64,000 nt of DNA from Promethearchaeota archaeon (lineage in GTDB: Archaea > Asgardarchaeota > Lokiarchaeia > Sigyniarchaeales > Promethearchaeaceae). Of the stretch, positions 55,635 through 64,000 are shown in pieces. Location of the stretch: contig JAFGBS010000009.1 in NCBI GenBank assembly GCA_016933055.1, positions 1 to 64,000 on the forward strand, in the 5' to 3' direction. Numbering within the stretch: the first letter of the stretch is position 1; each line of letters starts with the position of its first letter. Made by a program: the position numbers and the translations under genes. The notes beneath the pieces are model-generated. The model was not told where the DNA came from and did not search any database. It worked only from the letters and a program-made list of their open reading frames with translations.

Positions 55635-55637
55635 TAA

Positions 55638-56543
55638 TTATTTCTTCTTCCGTTTGATGATTAAATATAACGGAATAATGCCTAGAACCATCGCACCTAC
55701 TAAAATCCACAACGGATAGCCAGGTATTACAGCCGGATAATCATTCACAAGCTCATCTGGGTATACAACTTCATGTGTATATCGAGCTCGAACCGTTTCC
55801 GTAACAACTCCACTTGAATTTCCTTCAGAAGCATCTATTCTTGAAGTACACACGCTTTTTAGAAGCATATTTGAAGTCTTCCCGTAGGTTAATTCACTAG
55901 TAGAATGGAGAGTTATGTTTTCCCAAACCCCATCCGTCTCATTTCCGTATTGGATATCTAAGTCATAATTGATCTTTCTCGCCGATATACTGTTAATTGT
56001 AGTGCTATTTGTATCGAGAACAAAATATCCGCCGAAAGCTTTTATCAAAATATACACGAATACTATAGCTAACACACTTGGATCCAATAAAATATTCATT
56101 ATCATTAGTACCATCGTTTGATTTTCTGCAGATAAAGTCTGAATCTCTGTGAGATCTGTATTGAGTTCATTGAAAAATGATTTGAATTTTGTCATTAAAT
56201 CATTATCTTCTATATCTCCATCAATACTCATCGATTCTAAGGTCCAAATAGTTGGATCATTATATCCATAAGATGAAACATCAGCGGTACTTGCGGTATA
56301 CAATTTTCCTGTAATATTTATATGATCTGTTCCTGGTACAACTTCAGTAAAGTTCAATTTTCGATAGGAACTATTTAGATCAGCGACTTGCATGCTTTCG
56401 TCAAGCAGCTCTTCTGTATATCTATAAATGATCTCAGTTGTATCGTTGAACCATACTTGAGAAGAAGCGGCTTGTACAAACGGAACTAATAGAAAAAGCC
56501 CAATAATTCCCATACTTGCTAATAACAATTTTCCTTTTTTCAT
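55638..56543 (-). CDS. Secreted protein with IPGY anchor
   Basis: 301 residues from the ATG at 56543. Signal peptide MKKGKLLLASMGIIGLFLLV, a mostly beta external domain with ASSQVWFNDTTEIIYRYTEE at its start and an internal hydrophobic stretch (VLMIMNILLDPSVLAIVFVY) that may be a helix. The C-terminus is VIPGYPLWILVGAMVLGIIP and KRKKK. Fifth protein with this tail. Function unknown. Confidence 0.7.
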   Translation of the reverse strand: MKKGKLLLASMGIIGLFLLVPFVQAASSQVWFNDTTEIIYRYTEELLDESMQVADLNSSYRKLNFTEVVPGTDHINITGKLYTASTADVSSYGYNDPTIWTLESMSIDGDIEDNDLMTKFKSFFNELNTDLTEIQTLSAENQTMVLMIMNILLDPSVLAIVFVYILIKAFGGYFVLDTNSTTINSISARKINYDLDIQYGNETDGVWENITLHSTSELTYGKTSNMLLKSVCTSRIDASEGNSSGVVTETVRARYTHEVVYPDELVNDYPAVIPGYPLWILVGAMVLGIIPLYLIIKRKKK

Positions 56544-56955
56544 AATAACCACTCACTTAAAATTATCTTTAAGTTTGTCATAACCTTAGAATCAGTACCA
56601 GTATTTAATTATATGGGAACGATCATAATGGGATAATTATTCACGTAAGAAAACCCTTTATTGGTTTTTTTGCAGATGATGAAGCCTTGCGCGTCCCAAT
56701 GAAGTATAAGAGTATTACGTAGGGTCTTTTAGCAAAGGTCTACCTATAACTCATGAAAGTACCCTAAAGATAATTTAGCGTGTTCAAGTAAAACCACATA
56801 AGTTTTTGAGTGCAGATTATTTTCCCAATTTTACCTGATAATCGATATTATAAAGGAGAGTTACTACTCGAGTGCGGATATGAGGAAATAGGTAATAAAA
56901 AATCAATAATGAGAGAAGAAAAACAAGAATGACCACAAATTAAAAACATACACAC
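56544..56955. other. Intergenic stretch, no gene seen
   Basis: A/T-rich. A short protein-like frame (FIGFFADDEALRVPMKYKSI) around 56660-56720 ends in a stop and may be debris. AGTATTACGTAGG here matches the end of the 85-bp repeat at 59036 over 13 bases. Confidence 0.4.
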
Positions 56956-57231
56956 CTACTTTCTCCTTCGTACAAAAAATATTGCACATGCACTAATTAA
57001 CAGGAATATACCAAAAATGAAGAATGGAAGGTAAAGATAGCTACGATATTCACATACGAGGATGCATACTCGACTTGTAGGAATTCCAGGCCAAATAGTG
57101 CACGGGCTTGAGCAAAATGACCAAAAATCAGAAAATAATTTCAATTCATAGATTAAAATGGAAAATATCTCGAAACAAATTCCCATAGTTACTCCTGAGA
57201 ATCCTATTATACCCAGTATTCGTTTATACAT
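56956..57231 (-). CDS. Small two-helix membrane protein, WPGI family copy 1
   Basis: 91 residues. Two helices flank an external loop with WSFCSSPCTIWPGI, a cysteine VCILVCEYRSYLYL, then a basic tail RRRK. The same layout, with F-C-x2-P-x2-IWPGI and C-x3-RSYLYI, is found in 59263-59544, so the two are paralogues. Conserved cysteines probably form a disulfide outside the cell. No known family. Confidence 0.65.
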   Translation of the reverse strand: MYKRILGIIGFSGVTMGICFEIFSILIYELKLFSDFWSFCSSPCTIWPGIPTSRVCILVCEYRSYLYLPFFIFGIFLLISACAIFFVRRRK

Positions 57232-57327
57232 GTTCAGAACTTGTTATTTGGATGAATTTAGTCCTATTAAAACTTCACCTTGATCACTTTCATTCCCAAC
57301 AATTAGCGTTGATAGAAGAGGAAAGAA

Positions 57328-58026
57328 TTAGGGTTTTTGGGTAAAATCAACATGTACGAAATATTTTCCGCATCCTAAACATCTGAATAAATATCCAACA
57401 GCATTATCTTCTTGTTTTTTTAATCTTTCTGCAAGAGCGGTTCCATTTTTGATTTCAACTCCGATATCACGCAGTCTCTGAGCTTCCACTGCGAAAGTAT
57501 TTTCTAATTCTAAGAATAATTCAGCTACACTTTTCCCTTCCAAAGTAGCAGTTATTTTAGACAAATCTTTTCCCTTCACTAAGTTAAGATTTTGGGAAAC
57601 TTTTTCTCCCCCCCCTAGATATCCAATAAAGGCTGTAAAATCGTGGCAACATATAGGCCACAATTCCGTCTCGAAGCCTTGAAAATTTGGCGTCTGATCT
57701 AACCAAGTACGTATATCACACTCTTGTTCAATGTATTCCTCTTTATAGCATGTTTGTTCCAATATATCAATATCTTTGAAATCTGCATCGAGAATTTCAG
57801 CAGCCTTCCCATTTTGGATACACCAGGGACAAATTTTATGCATAGAATTTGTTACTTTGATTGTTCCATTTGATTTTTCTTTTTCCATGTAGAAGGGACC
57901 TACATAACGATATTCTTGCTCAGTATTGCATATATCACAAACGAACTTTTCATTATTAAAAATTCCAAGATCATATGCATTTGGGAGATATTTGAACTGT
58001 GGTAATTCTAATTGCTTGCTCATCAT
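57328..58026 (-). CDS. CbrC/UPF0167-like cysteine-rich protein
   Basis: 232 residues. LPQFKYLPNAYDLGIF, CDICNTEQEYRYVGPFY, ICPWCIQNGKAAEILDADF and WPICCHDFTAFIGYLG follow the CbrC (UPF0167) family, which has CxxC pairs and a WxxHCxDFxAFxG motif; the C-terminus has an extra CLGCGKYF. Length is close to family size. In E. coli it is linked to colicin tolerance; the biochemical role is unknown. Appears in one strand with 56956 but with its own promoter region. Confidence 0.8.
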   Translation of the reverse strand: MMSKQLELPQFKYLPNAYDLGIFNNEKFVCDICNTEQEYRYVGPFYMEKEKSNGTIKVTNSMHKICPWCIQNGKAAEILDADFKDIDILEQTCYKEEYIEQECDIRTWLDQTPNFQGFETELWPICCHDFTAFIGYLGGGEKVSQNLNLVKGKDLSKITATLEGKSVAELFLELENTFAVEAQRLRDIGVEIKNGTALAERLKKQEDNAVGYLFRCLGCGKYFVHVDFTQKP

Positions 58027-58149
58027 TGGTCAATAAATTAAATGGCAAACTGCAATAAAACTCAAATCATAAAGAAATATTTGCTAGAACTAGGAAAAGG
58101 GTTTTAGTACAGAAACTTTCAGAACATAAAGGCTATATCTCTAAAATTC

Positions 58150-58163
58150 ATCAAAAAAAAAAA
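58150..58163 (-). terminator. T-run (minus strand) after 58182 gene
   Basis: A run of eleven A on the plus strand 19 bp after the stop of the minus-strand channel gene. Confidence 0.45.
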
Positions 58164-58181
58164 GAATATTAAAATAATAAA

Positions 58182-58631
58182 TTACTCCAATCCTATTTTT
58201 TGAGTCAATTTCACAATTATGAAGATAACTAAGGCGACTATAATGAACGTGACTAAACTACTCAGTAGAGCTCCCAGTCTTATCGGAGATTGGAACGGCC
58301 AATCCATCCATGTAATTGTTTCATCAGTAAGAGATGCAAATCCAGGTAGATATTCTAATAACGGGAATATCAGATCATTTACTACACTGTTGACCACTGC
58401 ACCAACATAAACTGCCATTATGAATGCTACCGCAAGTCCAACAACTTTATATTTTTTCAGAAAATCCACAAACTGATTTCCAAATTTTTTCGCTCGTTTT
58501 GCTACCCCTTTAACTCCTTTAACTTTTTCTTCAGGGGGTTCTTCTGGAGGGGGTGGGGGTGGGGTTAAAAGTTCACGAATTTTCTTTACTTCTTCAAGTA
58601 ATTCTTCATAACTTGGTTCACTTTTTGACAT
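58182..58631 (-). CDS. mscL: Large-conductance mechanosensitive channel (MscL-like)
   Basis: 149 residues. A cytoplasmic N-terminal extension with a coiled-coil start and a poly-Pro segment (LLTPPPPPPEEPPEEKVKG) precedes FVDFLKKYKVVGLAVAFIMA and VYVGAVVNSVVNDLIFPLL, the first MscL helix with its gate. The second helix is FIIVALVIFIIVKLTQKI. It lacks the usual C-terminal helix bundle and carries its extension at the N-terminus instead. Opens under osmotic downshock to release solutes. Confidence 0.75.
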   Translation of the reverse strand: MSKSEPSYEELLEEVKKIRELLTPPPPPPEEPPEEKVKGVKGVAKRAKKFGNQFVDFLKKYKVVGLAVAFIMAVYVGAVVNSVVNDLIFPLLEYLPGFASLTDETITWMDWPFQSPIRLGALLSSLVTFIIVALVIFIIVKLTQKIGLE

Positions 58632-59262
58632 GGTTTTTCATCTTTATTGTAGGATCATCTAACTTTCGCATTTTGTATTTATATCATTTTTGGTGATTAA
58701 CCACAATAATGAGGGAATTAATTAATCAATACCTATCCCGACATCTCTTAAGTCATTAGGCTATGTTCTTTAATAATGTTCCTTATATAACCGTATACTG
58801 CACAAAATCTATATGAAAATGGGATTTCCATTAGCACATCCGTGTGTAACCTATCAAATCCGATTAAGGGGTTTAGGAACACTTACGCGAAAAAAACCAA
58901 TCAGTACGCTCTTTTTGATGGGATTTTGACGTCATTTGAACGATATGGATGAGTAGGTTAAAATTGGATAGAAAACTGAGTGGTATTGATAGATAATCTC
59001 TATGATTGGATACTCAAAATCAATCATTTTTTAGTAATTTTTCCAACTGTGCTATATCTTTAGAATTTTAACTACACTACAAGCTTATTACATTATTCTG
59101 GTCGAAGTATTACGTAGGTTTGGAAATGAAATAGAATACGTTTTATACACTTAAAAGGTCAAAAAGTAGAAATTCTTTATCAAATCTATCATTACTTAAA
59201 CTACTTTAAACTATATTAAACATGTATTCCTATATTTATAGGAGATTTGTATTGTAAAGGAA
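58632..59262. other. Intergenic stretch with 85-bp repeat copy
   Basis: No gene. It holds the first copy of an 85-bp repeat (59036-59120); the remainder is A/T-rich with no other structure seen. Confidence 0.5.
59036..59120 (+). repeat. 85-bp repeat, copy 1
   Basis: Aligns without gaps to 60431-60515 with 73 of 85 identical. Both copies lie in the same orientation upstream of plus-strand genes (59263 and 60780). One frame is open through both copies and reads FRILTTLQAYYI in each, so they may be fragments of a lost coding gene; if not, a leader RNA or small mobile element. Confidence 0.65.
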
Positions 59263-59544
59263 GTGATAAGAATTAGATCGAAATATTTTATTCTAATATT
59301 TTTAGAAATTTTGGGAATTGGATCGATAATTCTATCCTATTTCATTTTTGGAGGATTATTCTCAAGCACATGGACATTTTGTGGGGATCCTGGACGAATT
59401 TGGCCTGGAATACAAAAACCTGGTATTTATCCGCCAGTATGTGTGGATCGCAGTTATTTATATATTGTGTTTTTTATTTTGGGATTACTCGTAATTATTT
59501 TAACCCCTTTATTCGTAACATTCTGTAAAAAACGCCCACAGTGA
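59263..59544 (+). CDS. Small two-helix membrane protein, WPGI family copy 2
   Basis: 93 residues from GTG 59263 (AAAGGAAG ribosome-binding site). Helix, loop WTFCGDPGRIWPGI with PPVCVDRSYLYIVFF, second helix and CKKRPQ tail. Paralogous to 56956-57231: shared motif F-C-x2-P-x2-IWPGI...C-x3-RSYLY. The conserved cysteines lie outside. Convergent with the metallopeptidase-like gene at 59551 with 6 bp between stops. Function unknown. Confidence 0.65.
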   Translation: MIRIRSKYFILIFLEILGIGSIILSYFIFGGLFSSTWTFCGDPGRIWPGIQKPGIYPPVCVDRSYLYIVFFILGLLVIILTPLFVTFCKKRPQ

Positions 59545-59550
59545 GAGATT

Positions 59551-60327
59551 TCATTTCAAAGAAGGATAGGGATATAATCTAGTCCAAAATTTCCATTTAT
59601 GCTGAATTGTGAAATATGAAAACAAGCTGGGAATTAACATGATAAGAAAACCGCCAACGAACAATGGAATTTGTATGATAATGTCTGGATTTAGATAAAA
59701 TAATATGTAGAGTATGGGGATTACCCACCAGAACAAAAAAATTAACCATTTAGGTTGAAGTGACACAAATGGATAAAATAAATGAAAACAATTTATTGAA
59801 ATAATATAATAAAATAGACTAAAGAAGATAAAACCAGGTATGGTAAATATCCACACAGATATACCTGAATAGTACGAAATATCGGCGATATCCCCATAAC
59901 TTAAAATTGAACCAACTAAAAGGTATCCTACTGAGTTAGTAAAAGCCCAAAATCCGTACCAAAATAGAGTATGAAATAGAATCTCCCCAAACCAATTGTT
60001 CCTTAATGATGTTTTTTCGAGATAATAAACACTCAATTGCGAAATGGAAGCCATAAAAAGACACATTATAATTCCACCACCTTTTGTTACAGCACGTGCT
60101 GCATTCGTAGCAGACGATTCGAAATGCACAATTGCATATCCAAATTTCAATGGCCAAAGCCATGCAACTTTGAATTCCACCGGATTCCCTCCCACTAAGT
60201 AACCGAATCCAATATGACCGAGGAATTCATGAGTCCATTCAGACAGAAATTTGGTTAGGAATGAGATCATCGTGATACTAAAAAAAAAAATTAAGATCGT
60301 AACTGATTGATTTCTTTTTCGCATCAT
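59551..60327 (-). CDS. Polytopic membrane protein with HExxxH-type motif (putative metallopeptidase)
   Basis: 258 residues, six or seven helices. TKFLSEWTHEFLGHIGFGYL includes HEFLGH, close to the zinc motif of M50-type membrane peptidases though one residue longer than HExxH; GSILSYGDIADIS follows late. The M50 Asp motif (NxxPxxxxDG) is not seen, so the site may not be active. Could be a membrane peptidase-like protein. Convergent with the 59263 gene. Confidence 0.45.
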   Translation of the reverse strand: MMRKRNQSVTILIFFFSITMISFLTKFLSEWTHEFLGHIGFGYLVGGNPVEFKVAWLWPLKFGYAIVHFESSATNAARAVTKGGGIIMCLFMASISQLSVYYLEKTSLRNNWFGEILFHTLFWYGFWAFTNSVGYLLVGSILSYGDIADISYYSGISVWIFTIPGFIFFSLFYYIISINCFHLFYPFVSLQPKWLIFLFWWVIPILYILFYLNPDIIIQIPLFVGGFLIMLIPSLFSYFTIQHKWKFWTRLYPYPSLK

Positions 60328-60430
60328 CTCGCAGAAAGAAAAGAGGGTGCGGTTTTAAACCCATGTTTTAGAACAGTTTTTTGATTAAAAACCAATCTTA
60401 CAAAAACTTTTGCTATTATTCTTATGTATT

Positions 60431-60515
60431 AAATTTTCCAAGCGTGCTATCCCTTTAGAATTTTAACTACGCTACAAGCCTATTACATTAATCTGGTCGA
60501 TCAATTACGTGGGTT
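60431..60515 (+). repeat. 85-bp repeat, copy 2
   Basis: See 59036-59120; identical length and orientation, 73 of 85 bases shared, including TTTAGAATTTTAACTAC and CTACAAGC. Confidence 0.65.
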
Positions 60516-60540
60516 GTTGCGTTGGCGTGCATCAAACCCA

Positions 60541-60571
60541 TGTGTTCAATAGAACACATTCAATAGAACAC
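60541..60571. promoter_or_regulatory. Dyad plus direct half repeat upstream of phosphoribosyltransferase
   Basis: TGTGTTC-AATA-GAACACA is a perfect 7-bp inverted repeat (60541-60558), and TTCAATAGAACAC is repeated at once (60559-60571). Looks like a regulator site or RNA hairpin. Confidence 0.4.
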
Positions 60572-60779
60572 GTAAAATTTGGGATAAATGCCATTCTTGA
60601 CGATTAGCTAAAGTTTTAAAATGGTTTCACTTGAAAGCGTTTCACTACTATTTACCTTCACTCTATACAGAACGGAATAGATGTTGAGTAGACAAAATTT
60701 TCTCCAGTTTAATATTTTGAATAAAAAATAGATATAGAGATTTTAACTACTTGATGATTATACTACATGATGAAAAAAC

Positions 60780-61418
60780 ATGAGATTTGAGAACCGTAGG
60801 GAAGCGGGAAAGCGACTGGCAGAAAAATTAGACAAATATAGGGGGAAAAAAGATACTATAGTACTAGGATTACCAAAAGGGGGTGTTCCCGTTGCATACG
60901 AGATTGCGCAAAGGTTGAGTTTACCTATGGATATCGTGTTAATCAAAAAGATTTCCCATCCCCAAAGTCCAGAATTTGCTATTGGAGCTGTTGGAGAAAC
61001 AAACAAAGTTCATTTAAATGAATATGCTGAACAGTATAATATTTCATCTCAATATATCAAAGCGCAGATTGAATTAAAAAAAGAAGTTATAAAAAAACTA
61101 AAACAACTATTTCGAAATGGAAGAGATCTGCCCTGTTTAACGGGAAAAACCATAATATTAACGGATGATGGTGTTGCAACGGGGGCAACTGTTCAAACAG
61201 CGATCAATATTCTCAAAGAGGAACACTTAAGGAAATTCGTCTTGGCATTACCGGTATCTCCTCCAGATACAGCGCGAAAATTAAGAAAACAAGTAGATGA
61301 ACTTATTTGTCTATATACACCTCATAATTTTTCAGCAGTTGGACAATTTTACAAACAGTTTACCCAAGAAACGAACGAAAATGTGAAAGATATGTTGACT
61401 AAAGCTTCGAACAGGTAA
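60780..61418 (+). CDS. Phosphoribosyltransferase-like protein
   Basis: 212 residues. ILTDDGVATGATVQTAI is the PRPP-binding loop, GLPKGGVPVAYEIAQRLSLP the N-terminal strand-helix and VLALPVSPPDTARKL the later strand, the layout of stand-alone type I phosphoribosyltransferases found in many bacteria and archaea. The acceptor base is unknown. Monocistronic with ATG start after GATG; the dyad upstream may regulate it. Confidence 0.8.
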   Translation: MRFENRREAGKRLAEKLDKYRGKKDTIVLGLPKGGVPVAYEIAQRLSLPMDIVLIKKISHPQSPEFAIGAVGETNKVHLNEYAEQYNISSQYIKAQIELKKEVIKKLKQLFRNGRDLPCLTGKTIILTDDGVATGATVQTAINILKEEHLRKFVLALPVSPPDTARKLRKQVDELICLYTPHNFSAVGQFYKQFTQETNENVKDMLTKASNR

Positions 61419-61520
61419 TCTCCGTCTATTGAAAAATAAATGAATAGAATATGATGCTAGAAAAGCATTTAAATTGAAGAATTAAACAGATGGAAAAAAA
61501 ATGTGTTGGTTTTACTTGAA

Positions 61521-61823
61521 TTACATTAAGAAAAATCGTTTGTTGCTACTCATAGAGTCAACTAAGGGTTTTTTATGAATTTTTATTATGGATTTTTGTC
61601 TCATCTTTCTATCCTCACGTAATTGTTTTCGTGAAATTTTTGATCCTAATTCATATTTTTCATTGGATCCTAGTAATTCTTGTTCCTGCACTTTCGGTGA
61701 TTCGAATTTAGATTTGTCTACCGGTTTTTCTTCGAAATCTATTTCAATTTCTATTAAGCTCATTTTTTGGTTCTGTTTTTGAAATTTATTTGATTTTTTT
61801 AATTCCTGACTTTGCATTGACAT
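61521..61823 (-). CDS. Charged low-complexity protein, 100 aa
   Basis: Rich in Lys, Glu, Gln and Ser (LKKSNKFQKQNQKMS, then VQEQELLGSNEKYELG); probably disordered. No motif. It is divergent from the ArsR-like regulator and the gap between carries five GAAACGT-type motifs. Coding status is plausible because the frame spans the region, but not certain. Confidence 0.4.
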   Translation of the reverse strand: MSMQSQELKKSNKFQKQNQKMSLIEIEIDFEEKPVDKSKFESPKVQEQELLGSNEKYELGSKISRKQLREDRKMRQKSIIKIHKKPLVDSMSSNKRFFLM

Positions 61824-62197
61824 ATTTTTATCACCATCAAGGAGTGAAACGTATAAATCAATATACTATTGCGAAGCATGTTTGGTGTAAAACACCTGAG
61901 ATCCATAACGTTTCACTTAAGATATATTATGAAACGACACATATAAATATTACGTTTCGAAAAACTATAGCGATGAAACGTTATATATTATAAGACATCC
62001 AAAGAATGCTAAAGGTCATTAAAATATAGGGAATCCCACAATCGTCCCGCAGATTATACTGTTAATTACTTTCTTTCCTAATAACTATAAAACGTCTAAA
62101 ATTACTAATAATATTAAACGTAACTTATATAAGGGATAATGAAACAAGTACATCATAGGAACAAAATCCCACATAATAAAAACAATCTGGGGATAAT
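61824..62197. promoter_or_regulatory. Regulatory gap with five GAAACGT motifs
   Basis: GAAACG(T/A) or its complement occurs at 61846, 61908 (complement), 61931, 61952 (complement) and 61975. Some are directly followed by TATA-like ATAAA or TATATA, so part may be BRE-TATA promoter elements; the conserved ACGT core suggests an additional operator for a regulator such as the gene at 62198. No gene in the gap. Confidence 0.5.
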
Positions 62198-63004
62198 ATG
62201 ACAGAAGATAATATAAGAGAATCTCCTCAGGAGAAACTTTCTAAAAATGAAGATGAGGATCAAATAACTGAAAGTTGGGGAATGCTTGTAACAAAGAGCA
62301 CCGTTCGATTGAAGATATGGCAAATTTTACAGTTATTTGGAGAACTAAATGTCACACAAATTTCAAACCTACTGAAAGAAAGTAAATCCACTGCTTCAAG
62401 GCATTTGAATGGGATGGAAGAAGATGGTCTAGTGAAAAGTAGAGAAGATAGTGCTTGTTGTCCTGGAAGAATTGCTCCAAAAATATACACGATAAATAAT
62501 GATATCTATAAAGTTAAAAGTGGGATTGAAATGGAGCAAGGGTATCCAAAAGACTTTAACAAGAGAATTGAATACATCCAATCCGAGATTCAAACAAATA
62601 GGGCAAGTATTGAAATGATCACTGGTATTATGCGATTACTTGAGCCGATTTATAATGAAGTAGAAGCTCTCATTAAGGAAGGTAGTCCCGAAAGTCTAGT
62701 AAAAGCGGATGAACTATTCAAAGAATATATGTGGGGTCCAAATGGTGAGAATATTACGTGGTTTCAATTTCGTTACCAAACCCCGAAGATGTACTTCCTT
62801 GAAAGAAAGATTCATGAAGCTTCTTATAAAATATTATCTGATGATTTCGATTCTGAATCCTTTGAAGGGGAACGATTAAAACTCAAAGCAGAATTGGAAG
62901 AGGCAAAGAAAGAACAACAAGATGCCGCAATTCCAAAGAAATATGGTCGATTCAGTATCTTTATGCCTTTAAAGAAAATTTTTGAGAAAAACCAAGGAAA
63001 ATAG
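62198..63004 (+). CDS. ArsR-like winged-helix regulator with long C-terminal domain
   Basis: 268 residues. LKIWQILQLFGELNVTQISN, then LLKESKSTASRHLNGMEEDG and LVKSRED form an ArsR/HTH_20 winged helix (about 40-110) after an acidic start; a CC pair follows. The C-terminal ~150 residues are helical and end in KKIFEKNQGK. Effector unknown. Divergent from the charged protein at 61521, with repeated GAAACGT motifs in between that may be its binding sites. Confidence 0.7.
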   Translation: MTEDNIRESPQEKLSKNEDEDQITESWGMLVTKSTVRLKIWQILQLFGELNVTQISNLLKESKSTASRHLNGMEEDGLVKSREDSACCPGRIAPKIYTINNDIYKVKSGIEMEQGYPKDFNKRIEYIQSEIQTNRASIEMITGIMRLLEPIYNEVEALIKEGSPESLVKADELFKEYMWGPNGENITWFQFRYQTPKMYFLERKIHEASYKILSDDFDSESFEGERLKLKAELEEAKKEQQDAAIPKKYGRFSIFMPLKKIFEKNQGK

Positions 63005-63008
63005 AGAT

Positions 63009-64000
63009 CTACCTTTTTTTTTCGTTTTGGATTTTACTAAAAGGATCATCTAATTCAAATACTAACTCCCAAATCGCTCGAATTCGCATATTTTGTTGGG
63101 AACGAAATTTACTATAGGGTTCAGGCCACCATATCGCAGGGGTGTTGAACCAGAACGCCATTTCCTCATCTAAAAACGTTGTATTATATATACAATGTGC
63201 AATTTCTAGCGCATTTTCCATTATATCTGGGCGTTTTGCCTTTTTTCCGGTTCGATACATTGTCGCTACAGTAAAATATACACCTCCGGGCCAAATTCCT
63301 CGAGCCATATTAATAGGGATCGTGTCTCCATTCGGTCTAACAATATTTACAGTTCCGAATTTTCCATCTGCTTGCATTTTCCAATTGTATTTACAAACTC
63401 GTTCATAATGACTCACACGGTGATTTAATGGAAATACATCAGGAAGATGACAAACATCCACGTACCGTTGTCCATTTAATGCGTCTGTCATCAAAGCATC
63501 TGAAAATTGTCGTTTCTCTGCTGCACGATAATACCCTCCCCCTTCACCCGTTTCTACCCATAATAGTTCTTGCACCCGTGAACGGGCTTTTTGATTTAAT
63601 TCTTTAAAGAATTTTTTCTCCTTATTTTTTCCTAAAACATGTGACATAGCAATTACGGCTTCTAATGCTCCAATATATAAGCCGGAAATATACGTGCTGG
63701 TTCCTCGAAATCCCAGTGAATCATAACTTGTATCAATTCCCCTATGTTCCGGAAGTCCATCCCCCGAGCGATCGCAAGATGCAAGTTGCAATAACGTCTT
63801 TTTCGCTGCGGGATACACTTCTTCGAGAAATTTTACGTCTTGAGTATAATGATAATAAGCATATACTTGTTGGACAAACATGGAGGGTAGGTCTTTCCAA
63901 TTTACAGCAGGGGGATTCAAATCATGACTAGAAGTCATATAATATTGTCCATAAATAAAGAAAGGGTCATTAATGGGAGAACCCGCATCGTGAGTAGTTC
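63009..64000 (-). CDS. GH116-family glycosidase, C-terminal part (runs off right edge)
   Basis: The frame stays open to base 64000, upstream of the track start: HDAGSPINDPFF leads to NPPAVNWKDLPSMFVQQVYA and DRSGDGLPEHRGIDTSYDSL, the catalytic domain of GH116 (non-lysosomal glucosylceramidase, GBA2-like); the DGLPE motif holds an active-site Asp. The remaining FWFNTPAIWWPEPYSKFRSQ and AIWELVFEL are family-typical C-terminal motifs. These enzymes cleave beta-glucosides. The N-terminal beta-sandwich lies outside the window. Confidence 0.85.
   Translation of the reverse strand, partial: TTHDAGSPINDPFFIYGQYYMTSSHDLNPPAVNWKDLPSMFVQQVYAYYHYTQDVKFLEEVYPAAKKTLLQLASCDRSGDGLPEHRGIDTSYDSLGFRGTSTYISGLYIGALEAVIAMSHVLGKNKEKKFFKELNQKARSRVQELLWVETGEGGGYYRAAEKRQFSDALMTDALNGQRYVDVCHLPDVFPLNHRVSHYERVCKYNWKMQADGKFGTVNIVRPNGDTIPINMARGIWPGGVYFTVATMYRTGKKAKRPDIMENALEIAHCIYNTTFLDEEMAFWFNTPAIWWPEPYSKFRSQQNMRIRAIWELVFELDDPFSKIQNEKKR

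Larger units (their letters stand above)
60328..60779. other. Intergenic stretch with repeat copy and dyad
   Basis: No gene. It holds the second copy of the 85-bp repeat (60431-60515) and the perfect dyad 60541-60558 followed by a half copy. Confidence 0.5.

Overview
The window looks like an archaeal chromosome segment, most probably from an Asgard (Promethearchaeota, Lokiarchaeia-like) genome. The base composition is AT-rich. Genes are preceded by TATA-type promoters, often with leaderless or near-leaderless starts, and end at T-runs. There is an archaeal Hef-type helicase, a FEN-1 fragment, several Ras/Rab-like GTPases (some degenerate), and five secreted proteins that end in an IPGY motif, one transmembrane helix and a basic tail, like the C-terminal sorting tails reported from Loki-type archaea. 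Taxonomy is inferred from gene content only; there is no rRNA or tRNA in the window.

Layout. 1-5460: an NAD-centred cluster. On the minus strand, in order of transcription, lie a membrane-anchored Nudix protein, a 52-residue zinc peptide, a TIR protein with a zinc domain and a SIR2-TPR protein that runs off the left edge. A second TIR protein with three zinc ribbons is divergent. 6.2-9.9 kb: a TPR membrane protein, a TRASH metal regulator facing two tiny Met/His membrane proteins, a FEN-1 C-terminal fragment and a 4Fe-4S protein. 10.7-14.0 kb: a DNA-repair operon of a Hef-like helicase (broken by one in-frame TGA), a zinc-ribbon protein and a RadB-like ATPase. 14.0-17.6 kb: a TetR regulator with three operator-like sites, a C45-type Ntn-hydrolase and an MFS transporter. 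17.7-21 kb: a broken Rab-like GTPase, an AttH/CrtC-like lipocalin protein and a GPH-type symporter. 21.4-36.3 kb: surface proteins, two degenerate GTPase-related genes or remnants, a YiiX-type secreted amidase and an ABC ATPase remnant. 36.6-43.8 kb: a third TIR protein, another degenerate GTPase, class I fumarase subunits, an HGSNAT-like acyltransferase and an ABC exporter.

43.9-48.2 kb holds the most unusual locus: three overlapping minus-strand genes encoding a SycD/LcrH-like TPR chaperone and two proteins with the cytoplasmic FHIPEP (FlhA/SctV) domain of type III secretion export gates. None of the other export components is visible in the window. 48-64 kb: an EEP-family phosphatase, an FAD reductase, two more HGSNAT-like acyltransferases, an IPGY surface protein, two paralogous two-helix membrane proteins, a CbrC-like protein, an MscL-like channel, a phosphoribosyltransferase, an ArsR-like regulator and the C-terminal part of a GH116 glycosidase at the right edge.

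The two best candidates for undescribed biology are the SycD-FHIPEP module (43996-48162) and the SIR2/TIR/Nudix/zinc cluster (1-5460), which resembles NAD-consuming immune systems such as Thoeris but has a different composition. The window also contains many decayed genes and non-coding repeats.
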